Of a stretch of 64,000 nt of DNA, positions 24,981-33,694 are shown one piece after another (within the stretch, counting starts at the first letter, position 1; every line of letters begins with the position of its first letter). Where the stretch lies: contig CP131057.1 in NCBI GenBank assembly GCA_030657355.1, forward strand, positions 703,501 to 767,500, in the 5' to 3' direction. Below the pieces are notes generated by a model. That model made no database searches. It worked only from the letters and a program-made list of their open reading frames with translations, and was not told where the DNA came from. The stretch is from Radicibacter daui (GTDB taxonomy: Bacteria > Pseudomonadota > Alphaproteobacteria > Radicibacterales > Radicibacteraceae). The position numbers and the translations under genes are program-made.

Positions 24981-26513
24981 TCAGGCCACCCCCTCATAGA
25001 GCAGTTCGGCCATCATGCCGGCCTGCATATGCATGAGGTTATGGCAGTGCAGCGGCCAGCGCCCCGGATTGTCGGCATCGAAAATCACTTTCGCCGTTGC
25101 CATCGGCGGCACCAGCAGGGTGTCGCGTCTGGCGCCGGCAAGGGCTTCTCCGGCAATCTCCACCACCTGGAAATGATGGCCATGCAGGTGCATGGGGTGC
25201 GCCATCATGGTGTGGTTCATGAAGGTAAGCTCCACCCTCTCCCCTTGCCGAACCATGAAGGGCGTTGCATCCGGCCAGGCAGCGGGGCCCACCGACCATT
25301 GATAGGGCGCCATGCCCCCCATCAGCATCACCGGCACCTTGCGGTCCACCGGGCGGGCAGCAAACCCGCCATCCGCAGCGCGCAGCTGCCGCTCGAAAGC
25401 GAGATCAAGCGCCGGCATCTCCTCCTCACCCGCCAGGGCAAGCTTGCGCACGGTGGCCCCTTTCGGGGCCAGCAGGATGCCGGTGCGCTCCCGCGCGCCC
25501 TCCCGCAGCGCCAGCACGGCAAAGGCTTCTGCCGCATCTGCCGGAATTTCCACCATCACATCCAGCCGCTGCGCCATCGAGAGCGGGAAGCGGCTGCCCG
25601 TCACCGGTTCGGCCGCATTGCCATCCACGGCCAGCACAGTCACGACAAGGCTGCCGAAATCCACCCAGAATGCCGTGCCGCTGGCGGCATTGATGATGCG
25701 CAGCCGCACCCGCCCACCCCTCTCCACCGGCACCACCTGCGGGTCGGAGAGCGTACGGTCATTGGCGAGGTAAGCATCATAGTCGATGTCATTGAGGTCC
25801 ATGACCATGCCCTCCATCGCCATGCCCGCCATACCGGAACCCATCGCGCTGCCCGCCTCCGGCATGGACATTCCTGGCATCGACATCCCCTGCATCGACA
25901 TGCCGCCCATCGGCATTTGCCCGCCGCCCATGCCGGGCATCGCGCCGTGGCTCATGGCGCCGCCGGCAAGGCCGGCCAGCAGTTCCTCCGGCGCGCGGAA
26001 GCTGAAATCATGCAGCATCAGGATCACTTCCTGCACGTCCGCCCGCACATCGGCCTCAGTGCGCACCACCAGCGGCGCCGCCATCAGCTGCGCTTCCTGC
26101 AACCCGTGGTGGGAGTGCATCCAGTGGGTGCCGCTGCGTGGTATGAAATCATATGAAGCGACCCGCCCGGGCGCGAGCGCCGGGTGGAGATGATCGGCAA
26201 CCCCGTCCTGCCCGTAAGGCGGCGTCTGGCCGTGCCAGTGGATGATGGTGTTTTCGCCGCTGTCATTGGCAAGCTGCACGGCAAAGCGCTCGCCCGGCTC
26301 CAGCACGAGGCCGTGCCCGCCGTCGGCCCGGGTAATGCCAAAAACACTGGCGGCCTTGCCGCCCACCTCAAGGCTGCGGCGGCCTGCCGTCAGCAACAGG
26401 GGCGCCGCCTCGGCCCGGGCAGCCTGCGGCAGGGCGAGGGAAGAAAGCACCGGCAAGGCAAGGCCACTGCCGGCCGCCACCAGAAACCGGCGGCGCGAAA
26501 AAAGCGTGTTCAT
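24981..26513 (-). CDS. Multicopper oxidase with Met-rich segment (CueO/CopA-like)
   Basis: This 510-residue exported enzyme has a Tat signal (RRRFLVAAG), and copper motifs HWHG (92-95), HWMHSH (130-135), HPMHLHGHHF and HCHNLMHMQAGMM (about 489-501), which supply the type 1, 2 and 3 copper sites. A Met-rich stretch at about 188-238 carries repeated MSMPGMSM units, typical of periplasmic cuprous oxidases that detoxify Cu(I). It lies downstream of a small Cys/His secreted protein gene. A paired inverted repeat precedes it. Role in copper tolerance is inferred from the family. Confidence 0.92.
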   Translation of the reverse strand: MNTLFSRRRFLVAAGSGLALPVLSSLALPQAARAEAAPLLLTAGRRSLEVGGKAASVFGITRADGGHGLVLEPGERFAVQLANDSGENTIIHWHGQTPPYGQDGVADHLHPALAPGRVASYDFIPRSGTHWMHSHHGLQEAQLMAAPLVVRTEADVRADVQEVILMLHDFSFRAPEELLAGLAGGAMSHGAMPGMGGGQMPMGGMSMQGMSMPGMSMPEAGSAMGSGMAGMAMEGMVMDLNDIDYDAYLANDRTLSDPQVVPVERGGRVRLRIINAASGTAFWVDFGSLVVTVLAVDGNAAEPVTGSRFPLSMAQRLDVMVEIPADAAEAFAVLALREGARERTGILLAPKGATVRKLALAGEEEMPALDLAFERQLRAADGGFAARPVDRKVPVMLMGGMAPYQWSVGPAAWPDATPFMVRQGERVELTFMNHTMMAHPMHLHGHHFQVVEIAGEALAGARRDTLLVPPMATAKVIFDADNPGRWPLHCHNLMHMQAGMMAELLYEGVA

Positions 26514-26568
26514 TCAAGGATATCCTGTTTGCCTGAAGAAAACCGGCCGGGGGCGTCATGGAGCGGGA

Positions 26569-26589
26569 AGATGCACCTATCCTGCATCT
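26569..26589. promoter_or_regulatory. Inverted repeat upstream of the multicopper oxidase gene
   Basis: AGATGCA-CCTATCC-TGCATCT is a perfect 7-7-7 inverted repeat, flanked by GGGA and CCC that extend the pairing with a bulge. It could be an operator for the oxidase or an intercistronic hairpin. Confidence 0.45.
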
Positions 26590-26623
26590 CCCGGCGGCAG
26601 GGCCCCTCGGCACGAAAAAGGGT

Positions 26624-26983
26624 TCAGGCAAAAAGGCGCGGCGGGCCGGTCAGCGTCGGCGGGCTGACGCCGGCAAGCGGCTTGACCGCCATGGCGAAAG
26701 GCAGCAGCGCCGGTTCAGGCAGGGGACTTCCCCCGAGGGCAGGCGGCAGCGCGCCATGCATCAAAAGGCAGGTGGCATCCATCGGGCAGCGCGCCGGGGC
26801 ACTGGCCTTGCCGGCCTTGTGCATTCCGCTGGCCTGCTCCAGCGCCATCTCGCCGCAATGATCGGCAATAACGACAGAAGACTGTCCGTTACCGGCCGGC
26901 ATGGCGGCAAGGGCCCGCTGGGGCAGGGCCGGCAACAGGGCAAGCGCCAGGATCAGCAGCAGGGCAATGCCCTGCGCCCCCAT
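26624..26983 (-). CDS. Small secreted Cys/His-containing protein upstream of copper oxidase
   Basis: This 119-residue protein has an N-terminal signal or anchor (MGAQGIALLLILALALLPAL) and then two Cys/His groups (DHCGEM, CPMDATCLLMH) of the sort seen in DUF2946-type and other copper-associated exported proteins. The ATG at 26983 follows AGGGA; an in-frame ATG at 27022 would add 13 basic residues and is also plausible. It precedes the multicopper oxidase on the same strand, so metal binding is the likely role. I could not place it firmly in a family. Confidence 0.65.
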   Translation of the reverse strand: MGAQGIALLLILALALLPALPQRALAAMPAGNGQSSVVIADHCGEMALEQASGMHKAGKASAPARCPMDATCLLMHGALPPALGGSPLPEPALLPFAMAVKPLAGVSPPTLTGPPRLFA

Positions 26984-27144
26984 CCAGCGTCCCTGACGCC
27001 CTCTCCTGCCCGATCCGGACATGACTGGCCGATGCCCCCGCCTGTTTGCCACCCGCGAGGCGCAGGTAGCCGCGCGAGTATGCTCCTGCCACAGGCCGGC
27101 TGGCAATTGACGCCGCTGCAGGTTGGACATTCCGTCCCGGCACC

Positions 27145-27804
27145 CTAGTCCCGATCTGGTGCGCCCAATGGAAACAACGGGCGATATGGGCGCGCCTCTT
27201 CCACCGCCCGGGCAAAGGACGGGCGGGCAAGCAGCCGGCTGCGATAGGCGCGCAGGACGGGATAACTCTCGGCAATCTGGTGGACCCAGTCGGCATAAAA
27301 GAGCGAGGGTGCTGCGGCGCAGTCCGCCAGGGTAAAGGCCTCACCCGCGGCCCACTGCCTGCCGGCCAGTTCGCCTTCCAGCCAGCCATAGGCACGTTCC
27401 AGCTTTTCTACTGCCAGGCTCAACCCGTCGCGGCGCTTTACCGGATCACCGGTCAGCGCGCCATCGACGGCAAGCTGCATGGCATTCATCACATGCAGAT
27501 CGAAGAAGCGGTCGAGAAACCGGATCTTGAGCGCCGCAAGCGGATCCCTGGGCAGCAGGGTTACCGGTCCGGGATGGGTGAGTTCCAGATATTCGATGAT
27601 GATGCTGGTCTCGACGATGCTCTGCCCGCTCTCGACCAGCAGCGGAAAACGCCGCAAGGGCCAGCGACGCAGCCACTCCGCGGTGTGATCCGGATCGTCC
27701 GGGCCGATGCAGCGGAACTCGAACGGCGTGCCGTTCTCGTAAAGCGCGATCAGCACCTTCTGCGTATAGGACGAAAACGGATGGCCATAGAGCGCCAGTG
27801 ACAT
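27145..27804 (-). CDS. Glutathione S-transferase family protein
   Basis: This 219-residue protein has an N-terminal thioredoxin-fold half (LALYGHPFSSYTQKVLIALYE, with serines in the active-site region) and the ESGQSIVETSIIIEYLE glutathione-binding segment, then an all-helical C-terminal half. It has a strong GGGGAGGG site. It follows a VOC-family gene and a GntR regulator on the same strand and may be co-transcribed. It probably conjugates glutathione to an electrophile; the substrate is unknown. Confidence 0.88.
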   Translation of the reverse strand: MSLALYGHPFSSYTQKVLIALYENGTPFEFRCIGPDDPDHTAEWLRRWPLRRFPLLVESGQSIVETSIIIEYLELTHPGPVTLLPRDPLAALKIRFLDRFFDLHVMNAMQLAVDGALTGDPVKRRDGLSLAVEKLERAYGWLEGELAGRQWAAGEAFTLADCAAAPSLFYADWVHQIAESYPVLRAYRSRLLARPSFARAVEEARPYRPLFPLGAPDRD

Positions 27805-27843
27805 GCTTTTCCCTCCCCATTGCCCCGAGGCTGGCCCGCCGCT

Positions 27844-28281
27844 TCAGCGGCTCTTGATGGCCTCACCGAAGATATGCGGCTGCATCAGGCCCGCACAGTG
27901 CACGAAACAGAGCTTGTTCCCCTCCGGGTCCCGGCAATAGGCGCCGTAATAGTCAGCGCCATATCCCGGCCGCAGCCCCGGTGCCCCTTCGTCACGCCCG
28001 CCCGTCGCCAGCGCCGCGGCATGCGCCGCATCCACCGCAGACGGGCCCGGCGCAGCAAAACTCACCTGGCTGCCATTGCCCCAGCTTGCCGGCAGGCCGT
28101 TGAAGGGCAGCTGCACATAAAATTGCGGCCATTCGCGCCCCGGCTGATGCCAGAGGATGCCGGCCGGCCCGCCATCATCCTCGTCCGGCCCGCGCTGAAG
28201 GCCGAGCGGCGCCAGCACGGCGTCGTAAAAACGGCCCATGACCGCAAGGTCGCGCGCCCCGATGATGATGTGGCTGAACAT
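27844..28281 (-). CDS. VOC (glyoxalase/bleomycin resistance-type) family protein
   Basis: This 145-residue protein of the vicinal oxygen chelate fold opens with MFSHIIIGARDLAVMGRFYDAVL and ends each half with the usual EGNKLCFV-type strand. Members include glyoxalases, ring-cleavage dioxygenases and resistance proteins; which applies here cannot be said. The gene lies 57 bases from the GntR regulator and 39 from the GST gene, suggesting a three-gene unit. Confidence 0.85.
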   Translation of the reverse strand: MFSHIIIGARDLAVMGRFYDAVLAPLGLQRGPDEDDGGPAGILWHQPGREWPQFYVQLPFNGLPASWGNGSQVSFAAPGPSAVDAAHAAALATGGRDEGAPGLRPGYGADYYGAYCRDPEGNKLCFVHCAGLMQPHIFGEAIKSR

Positions 28282-28338
28282 GGAAGGGCCGCTCCTGTCG
28301 CCGGAGGAGAGAACCGGCAGAAAGAAGCGGCCGGGGAC

Positions 28339-29097
28339 CTAACCCTGCCCGGGGCCGATCAGTTCGGCAAGGGAGGCCGGGCGCACGGCGCGCTCGGAAA
28401 GGTCGAGCCCGGAGAAAAGATCGACGAGATGGCTTTCCATCACGCCGCTTGCCCCCTTGGCATCATGCCGCTCGATGGCATCCACCAGCGCTTCATGGGC
28501 ATGGCGCTCGCAGGTCGTATCCTGACGGCGCCAGAAGAGGGCGACGATGAGCGAGGAGCGGGAGACGACCTCCCGCACGAAACCCGCCAGCACCGGCTGG
28601 GCGGCGATGTCGGCGATCAGGCCGTGGAAGGTGCCGGAAAGGAAGATGGCGCGCCGGTTGTCGCGGGCGTGAAGCGCCTCATGTTCTTCCAGCGCGTGGG
28701 CCCGCAGGCGGGCAACGTCCTCGGCGGTTGCCCGCTCGGCCGCCAGCGCCGCCATGCGCGGCTCCAGCAGGAAACGCGCCTCGAACACATGGCGGGCTTC
28801 AGCCGGTGTGGGATGGGCGACGAAAGCGCCGCGATTGGCCTCGATCGTTACCAGCCCCTCATGGGCCAGCGCCTGCAGGGCGTCACGGGCAATGGTGCGG
28901 CTGGCTCCAAAAAGCGCGCCGATCTCGTCTTCCGGCAGGCGCATGCCGGGAGCAAGGCGATGGTCGAGAATGGCCGTCAGCAGCGAGGCGTGAATGGCGC
29001 GGCCGCGCGCACTGCGCAGCACGAAACGGCCGGGAATGACGCTGTCGACCGTATTTTCGGAAAGCCCGTCCGCCGCAAGCTCGATAGACGCCACCAT
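28339..29097 (-). CDS. GntR-family transcriptional regulator, FCD type
   Basis: This 252-residue regulator has a winged helix-turn-helix N-terminus (LAPGMRLPEDEIGALFG, SRTIARDALQALAHEGL) and an all-helical FCD ligand-binding domain with the metal-site histidines. I chose the ATG at 29097 because GAGGAGG stands just before it. It is divergent from the polyamine-type ABC operon and the intergenic region carries palindromes suited to FadR/FCD binding, so it most likely controls that operon and itself. The effector may be the transported substrate or a racemase-linked metabolite. Confidence 0.9.
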   Translation of the reverse strand: MVASIELAADGLSENTVDSVIPGRFVLRSARGRAIHASLLTAILDHRLAPGMRLPEDEIGALFGASRTIARDALQALAHEGLVTIEANRGAFVAHPTPAEARHVFEARFLLEPRMAALAAERATAEDVARLRAHALEEHEALHARDNRRAIFLSGTFHGLIADIAAQPVLAGFVREVVSRSSLIVALFWRRQDTTCERHAHEALVDAIERHDAKGASGVMESHLVDLFSGLDLSERAVRPASLAELIGPGQG

Positions 29098-29194
29098 CTT
29101 CCTCCTCGCCGGCATGCGCGGGCGGTGACTTGCACTGCCGGACCGGGCCGTTTCCCGCTTATTATAGGGGCAAGTTTGGATCCGGCAACGCGCC

Positions 29195-29252
29195 AGATCG
29201 TATACAATCTATGTTTTATTGTGCGCACAATCTTTGAACATCATTGCGCACC
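29195..29252. promoter_or_regulatory. Operator cluster for the GntR regulator
   Basis: ATTGTGCGCACAAT (29218-29231) is a perfect 14-bp palindrome, GATCGTATACAATC (29196-29209) is a second, near-symmetrical site, and an imperfect ATTGCGCACCAT follows at about 29243. They lie between the divergent GntR and ABC genes. Assignment to this GntR protein is by position. Confidence 0.6.
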
Positions 29253-29447
29253 ATAACCGCGCACATGCGCATAAATTAGGCATGAACACTGCCCCGAAAG
29301 GCAGCAGGGCGCTACTGCCTTTCAATAAAAATTTTCGCAGTTTTTCAGAAGGTCGGGGAGCTTTTTTGCGGCGCAGCAGCCTTTGGCACGCTTCCTGCCA
29401 TATCCGGCGAAACCTGAATGGCCCCCTGACCCGCCGGAGACCCCTTC

Positions 29448-30428
29448 TTGCGCCCTGCCGATCTGGAGCTTGCCACTGTCATCAAGAGCTACGGCGACAC
29501 CGTCGCCGTCCGGGGTATCTCGCTGAAGGTGAAGGCCGGCACCTATTGCTGCCTTCTCGGCCCCTCGGGCTGCGGCAAGAGCTCGACCCTGCGCATGATT
29601 GCCGGCCATGAGGATGTGACCAGTGGCGACATCGTGCTGGGCGACGACATCGTCAACGAACTGCCGCCCGCCAAGCGCGGTACGGCCATGATGTTCCAGA
29701 GCTATGCGCTCTTCCCGCATCTCAATGTGCGCGACAATGTGGCCTTCTCCCTACGCATGAAGGGCATCGCCAAAGCCGAGCGGCACAAGCGTGCGGACGC
29801 GGCGCTGGAGCTGGTGGCGATGGGCCAGTATGCCGCCCGCCTGCCTGCCCAGCTTTCAGGCGGCCAGCAGCAGCGCGTGGCGCTGGCCCGTGCGCTGGTC
29901 ACCGATCCGCAGGTGCTGCTGCTGGACGAGCCGCTGTCCGCACTCGACCCGTTCCTGCGCATCCGCATGCGCGCCGAACTCAAGCGCTTCCAGCGCGATC
30001 TCGGCATCTCCTTCATCCATGTGACCCACAGCCAGGAAGAGGCGATGGCGCTTGCCGACCTCATCGTGGTGATGAAGGACGGGGTGATCGAGCAGGCAGG
30101 CTCCCCGCAGGAGATTTTCAACGCCCCCGCCACCGAGTTCGTCGCCCGCTTCATGGGCGGGCACAACGTGCTCACGGTCGGGGCCAAGCGGGTTTCCGTA
30201 CGCACCGACCATGTCAGCCTCGCCCCGGCGGGCGGACCCGGCAAGGCCGCGGCCGTACAGGAAATCGAATATCAGGGCTCATTCGTCGTGGTGAGCCTGA
30301 AGGCCGCGGACGGTCAGGAACTGACCGCGACCATTGCCGAAAAGGCGTTTTACGCCGCGCCCTTCGGCCTCGGAGATGACGTGACCGTGTCCTGGGATCC
30401 GGCCAACGAACATCTCCTTACCAACTGA
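29448..30428 (+). CDS. ABC transporter ATP-binding protein, PotA type
   Basis: This 326-residue ATPase has Walker [10 protein letters not shown], signature [15 protein letters not shown], Walker [14 protein letters not shown] and a C-terminal TOBE-like domain. This is the layout of spermidine/putrescine-type importers. The start codon is TTG at 29448, preceded by GGAGA; no ATG fits the family start. It is the first gene of a five-gene operon. By family the substrate is a polyamine or other small cation or amino acid derivative; the racemase neighbour argues for something less usual. Confidence 0.92.
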   Translation: MRPADLELATVIKSYGDTVAVRGISLKVKAGTYCCLLGPSGCGKSSTLRMIAGHEDVTSGDIVLGDDIVNELPPAKRGTAMMFQSYALFPHLNVRDNVAFSLRMKGIAKAERHKRADAALELVAMGQYAARLPAQLSGGQQQRVALARALVTDPQVLLLDEPLSALDPFLRIRMRAELKRFQRDLGISFIHVTHSQEEAMALADLIVVMKDGVIEQAGSPQEIFNAPATEFVARFMGGHNVLTVGAKRVSVRTDHVSLAPAGGPGKAAAVQEIEYQGSFVVVSLKAADGQELTATIAEKAFYAAPFGLGDDVTVSWDPANEHLLTN

Positions 30429-30483
30429 GGTCAAAGACCCGTTAAAGCCCGCCCGAACAGGGGCTCCACTCACTTTTGGGGAC

Positions 30484-31794
30484 ATGAAGCAGATGAGCGC
30501 TGATAACACCAAGGGCTCCGGCAAGAATTCCGGGGGCTATTCCCGCCGCACCATCCTGCGCGGCTCGGCGATTTTCGCCGGTTTTGCCGCCACCGCCGCC
30601 GTGCGCGGCTTCCCGGCCGTCAAGGCCGCCGACGCGACCACCCTGCGCTATCTCGGCACCGCGGTGAACCAGAGCGCCGACATCGCCAAGAAGGTGAAGG
30701 AAGACCTCGGCATCACCATCGAATATGTGCCCGTCACCACCGATGAGGTGACCAAGCGCATCATCACCCAGCCCAACAGCTTCGACATCGTCGACAGCGA
30801 GTATTTCTCGCTCAAGAACCTCATCCCGTCGGGCAACCTGATGGGCATGGATGCCAAGAAGATCAAATACGCCGACAAGATTACCTCGGTCTTCACCACC
30901 GGCACCGTCAACGGCAAGACCATCGGCGACCAGGGCACCGCGCCGAAGAAGGTGTTCTATCTCGAAGGCCAGTATTCCAAGAAGTTCGCCTCCTCGCCGA
31001 CCGAGTGGATCACCCTGATCCCGACCACCTACAATGCCGACACGCTGGGTATCCGCCCGGACCTCATCAAGCGCCCGATCGAGCATTGGTCCGAACTGCT
31101 GAACCCGGAATTCAAGGGCAAGGCCTCGATCCTCAACATCCCCTCCATCGGCATCATGGATGCCGCCATGGCCATCGAGTCCGCCGGCATCCACAAGTAT
31201 GCCGACAAGGGCAACATGACCAAGGAGGAGATCGACCTCACCATCAAGACGCTCATCGAAGCCAAGAAGGCCGGCCAGTTCCGCGCTTTCTGGTCCGATT
31301 TCAACGAGAGCGTCAACCTGATGGCCTCGGGCGAAACAGTCATCCAGTCCATGTGGTCGCCGGCCGTTACCGCCGTGCGCTCCAAGGGCATCCCCTGCAC
31401 CTTCCAGCCGCTCAAGGAAGGTTACCGCGCCTGGGCTTCGGGCTTCGGCCTGCCCAAGACGCTCGAAGGCAAGAAGCTCGATGCAGCTTATGACTTCGTG
31501 AACTGGTTCCTGTCCGGCTGGGCCGGCGCCTATCTCAACCGTCAGGGCTACTATTCCGCCGTTCTCGAGACGGCCAAGGAATTCATGCAGCCCTACGAGT
31601 GGGCCTACTGGATGGAAGGCAAGCCGGCCGAGCAGGACATCCATGCTCCCGACGGCTCGCTGCTGGAGAAGGCCGGCGCCGTGCGCGACGGCGGCTCCTA
31701 CGACACCCGCATGGGCGCCATCGCCTGCTGGAACGCAGTGATGGACGAGAACGCCTACATGGTGCGCAAGTGGAACGAGTTCATCGCGGCCTAA
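30484..31794 (+). CDS. Polyamine-type ABC transporter substrate-binding protein
   Basis: This 436-residue periplasmic protein has a twin-arginine signal (SRRTILRGSAIFAGFAA, about 20-36) and the SBP_bac_8/PotD-like fold, with the typical hinge segment KIKYADKIT. It is longer than E. coli PotD (348). The ATG at 30484 follows GGGG; an in-frame ATG at 30493 is possible. It captures the ligand for the two permeases encoded downstream. An intercistronic hairpin follows, which may keep its mRNA abundant. Confidence 0.9.
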   Translation: MKQMSADNTKGSGKNSGGYSRRTILRGSAIFAGFAATAAVRGFPAVKAADATTLRYLGTAVNQSADIAKKVKEDLGITIEYVPVTTDEVTKRIITQPNSFDIVDSEYFSLKNLIPSGNLMGMDAKKIKYADKITSVFTTGTVNGKTIGDQGTAPKKVFYLEGQYSKKFASSPTEWITLIPTTYNADTLGIRPDLIKRPIEHWSELLNPEFKGKASILNIPSIGIMDAAMAIESAGIHKYADKGNMTKEEIDLTIKTLIEAKKAGQFRAFWSDFNESVNLMASGETVIQSMWSPAVTAVRSKGIPCTFQPLKEGYRAWASGFGLPKTLEGKKLDAAYDFVNWFLSGWAGAYLNRQGYYSAVLETAKEFMQPYEWAYWMEGKPAEQDIHAPDGSLLEKAGAVRDGGSYDTRMGAIACWNAVMDENAYMVRKWNEFIAA

Positions 31795-31831
31795 GGCCTC
31801 TGAAAGACCCGTTTCTCGACTGAACCGGAAA

Positions 31832-31867
31832 GGCTGGAGCAGAACCCCTCGCGGGCCTGCTCCAGCC
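31832..31867 (+). other. Intercistronic hairpin after the binding-protein gene
   Basis: An 11-bp perfect stem, GGCTGGAGCAG/CTGCTCCAGCC (31832-31842 with 31857-31867), lies between the binding-protein stop and the permease start. There is no T-run, so it more likely protects the upstream mRNA than ends transcription. Confidence 0.6.
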
Positions 31868-31886
31868 TCTTCCCCAGACCGGATGA

Positions 31887-32780
31887 ATGATGCGCGCGAT
31901 CCAGGATTTTTTCTCCCGCACGCTCGCCTACTGGCAGGCCGCGCCCATGGCGCTGGTCTTCGGTTTTTTCTTCCTGTTGCCGCTGGCGGCAACGGCGATG
32001 GTGAGCTTCTGGGAATATACCGAATACTCGATCGAGCCCGCTTTCGTTCTCACCAACTACTCCGATGCGTTTGACGGCTGCATCAGTAGCCTGCCGGACC
32101 TGTGCACCACCTTCCGCACCTATCTCTCGACGCTTTTTTTCTGCGGCGGCACCTGGCTTCTGACGCTCATCATCGGCTTCACCGTTGCCTGGTTCCTCGC
32201 CTTCCATGTCCGGACCATGACGATGCAGATCGTGCTTTTCACGCTCTGCACCATCCCGTTCTGGACCTCCAACGTCATCCGCATGATTTCCTGGATTCCG
32301 CTCCTGGGACGCAACGGGCTGATGAACCAGCTCCTGTTGTCTCTCGGCATCGTCAGCCAGCCGCAGGAATGGCTGCTTTATTCGGATTTTTCGGTGCTGC
32401 TCGCCTTCGTGCACCTCTACACCTTCTTCATGGTGGTGCCGATCTTCAACTCGATGATGCGCATCGACCGCGCGCTGATCGAGGCGGCCTATGATGCCGG
32501 CGCCTCCGGCTGGCAGACATTGTGGAACGTGGTGGTGCCGCTCACCAAGCCGGGCATCACCATCGGCTCCATCTTCGTCATCACCATCGTGATGGGCGAT
32601 TTCGTCACCATCGGCATCATGGGTGGCCAGCAGATCGCCTCGGTCGGCAAGGTTATCCAGACCGAAATCAGTTTCCTGCAGTTCCCGGCGGCAGCTGCCA
32701 ATGCCGTTATCCTGCTGATTTCGGTGCTGCTCATCATCGTGGGGCTCACCCGCCTCGTCGACATCCGCAAGGAGCTTTGA
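31887..32780 (+). CDS. Polyamine-type ABC transporter permease (PotB-like)
   Basis: This 297-residue inner-membrane permease has about six membrane segments and the coupling-loop motif EAAYDAGASGWQTLWNVVVP, which contacts the ATPase. Two ATGs stand in a row at 31887 and 31890; either could start it. A periplasmic loop after the first segment has three cysteines (GCISSLPDLC), a modest peculiarity. It pairs with the permease encoded one base downstream. Confidence 0.9.
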   Translation: MMRAIQDFFSRTLAYWQAAPMALVFGFFFLLPLAATAMVSFWEYTEYSIEPAFVLTNYSDAFDGCISSLPDLCTTFRTYLSTLFFCGGTWLLTLIIGFTVAWFLAFHVRTMTMQIVLFTLCTIPFWTSNVIRMISWIPLLGRNGLMNQLLLSLGIVSQPQEWLLYSDFSVLLAFVHLYTFFMVVPIFNSMMRIDRALIEAAYDAGASGWQTLWNVVVPLTKPGITIGSIFVITIVMGDFVTIGIMGGQQIASVGKVIQTEISFLQFPAAAANAVILLISVLLIIVGLTRLVDIRKEL

Positions 32781-32781
32781 G

Positions 32782-33687
32782 ATGAGCGCCGAACGCCGCC
32801 CCGCCTCCTTCTACTGGCTTGCCGCCTTCTTCGCCCTCTTCGTGCTGTTCCTCTACGGGCCGGTCATCACCATCGTTACCCTCTCCTTCCAGGGGCCGGA
32901 GGGTGGCCTGACCTTCCCGATGCGCGGTTTTTCCACCTACTGGTTCTCCAAGCTGTGGGAAGGCATCGGCGTCGTCGATATCGGCGCCGCCCTGCGCCGC
33001 TCCGCCGCGCTCGGCGTGGTGGTCATGCTGCTGACGGTGGTCTTCTCGGTGCTCGCCGGCCTCGGCCTGCGCCAACGCTTCCGCGGCTCCGGCATTCTTT
33101 TTTACGTCGCCATCGCCTCGCTGATCGTGCCATCGATCGTCGTCTCGCTCGGCATCGCGCTGGAATTCCGCATCGTCGATGACAGCATCAAGGCCTTTGG
33201 CGATGCCTATGAGGTGGGCTGGATCCAGTCGAGCTACACCACCATCATGGGGCTCTTTACCTCGGGGCTTGGCGCGCATCTGACCTGGACGCTGCCTTTC
33301 GGCCTCCTGATCATGATCGCCGTCTTCAACCGGCTGAACCCGGCTTATGAAGAAGCGGCGCGCGATCTGGGTGCCAGCCCGTGGCAGACCTTCCGCTTCG
33401 TCATCCTGCCCATCATCACCCCGCCGCTCATCGGTGTTGCGATGTTCGGCTTTACCCTGTCGTGGGACGAGCTGGCCCGCTCCAGCCAGGCCATCGGCGC
33501 CTACAATACCCTGCCGATGGAGCTGCGCGGCCTTACCACCACCGTTACCACCCCGGCCATCTATGCCCTCGGCACGGTGACGACCGGCATCTCCTTTGCC
33601 GTCATCCTCAGCGCGATGGCGCTGACCTGGCTTATCCGCCGCCGGCGCGCCCGCCATGGCTCCGATGCCGGCAAGGGCATGGTGTGA
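32782..33687 (+). CDS. Polyamine-type ABC transporter permease (PotC-like)
   Basis: This 301-residue polytopic permease has the coupling motif EEAARDLGASPWQTFRFVILP. It starts one base after the PotB-like gene stop, with GAG just before the ATG, and ends eight bases before the racemase start. Together with the PotB-like protein it forms the channel. Substrate class as for the rest of the operon. Confidence 0.9.
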   Translation: MSAERRPASFYWLAAFFALFVLFLYGPVITIVTLSFQGPEGGLTFPMRGFSTYWFSKLWEGIGVVDIGAALRRSAALGVVVMLLTVVFSVLAGLGLRQRFRGSGILFYVAIASLIVPSIVVSLGIALEFRIVDDSIKAFGDAYEVGWIQSSYTTIMGLFTSGLGAHLTWTLPFGLLIMIAVFNRLNPAYEEAARDLGASPWQTFRFVILPIITPPLIGVAMFGFTLSWDELARSSQAIGAYNTLPMELRGLTTTVTTPAIYALGTVTTGISFAVILSAMALTWLIRRRRARHGSDAGKGMV

Positions 33688-33694
33688 TCCGGCC

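Noticed and set aside
24270-26156. A 628-codon plus-strand frame over the multicopper oxidase
   Set aside because: It is antisense to a motif-rich oxidase. The His-rich run comes from the complement of the Met-rich repeat.
30442-31992. A 516-codon minus-strand frame over the polyamine-type binding protein
   Set aside because: No ribosome-binding site or domain; the plus-strand gene is certain.
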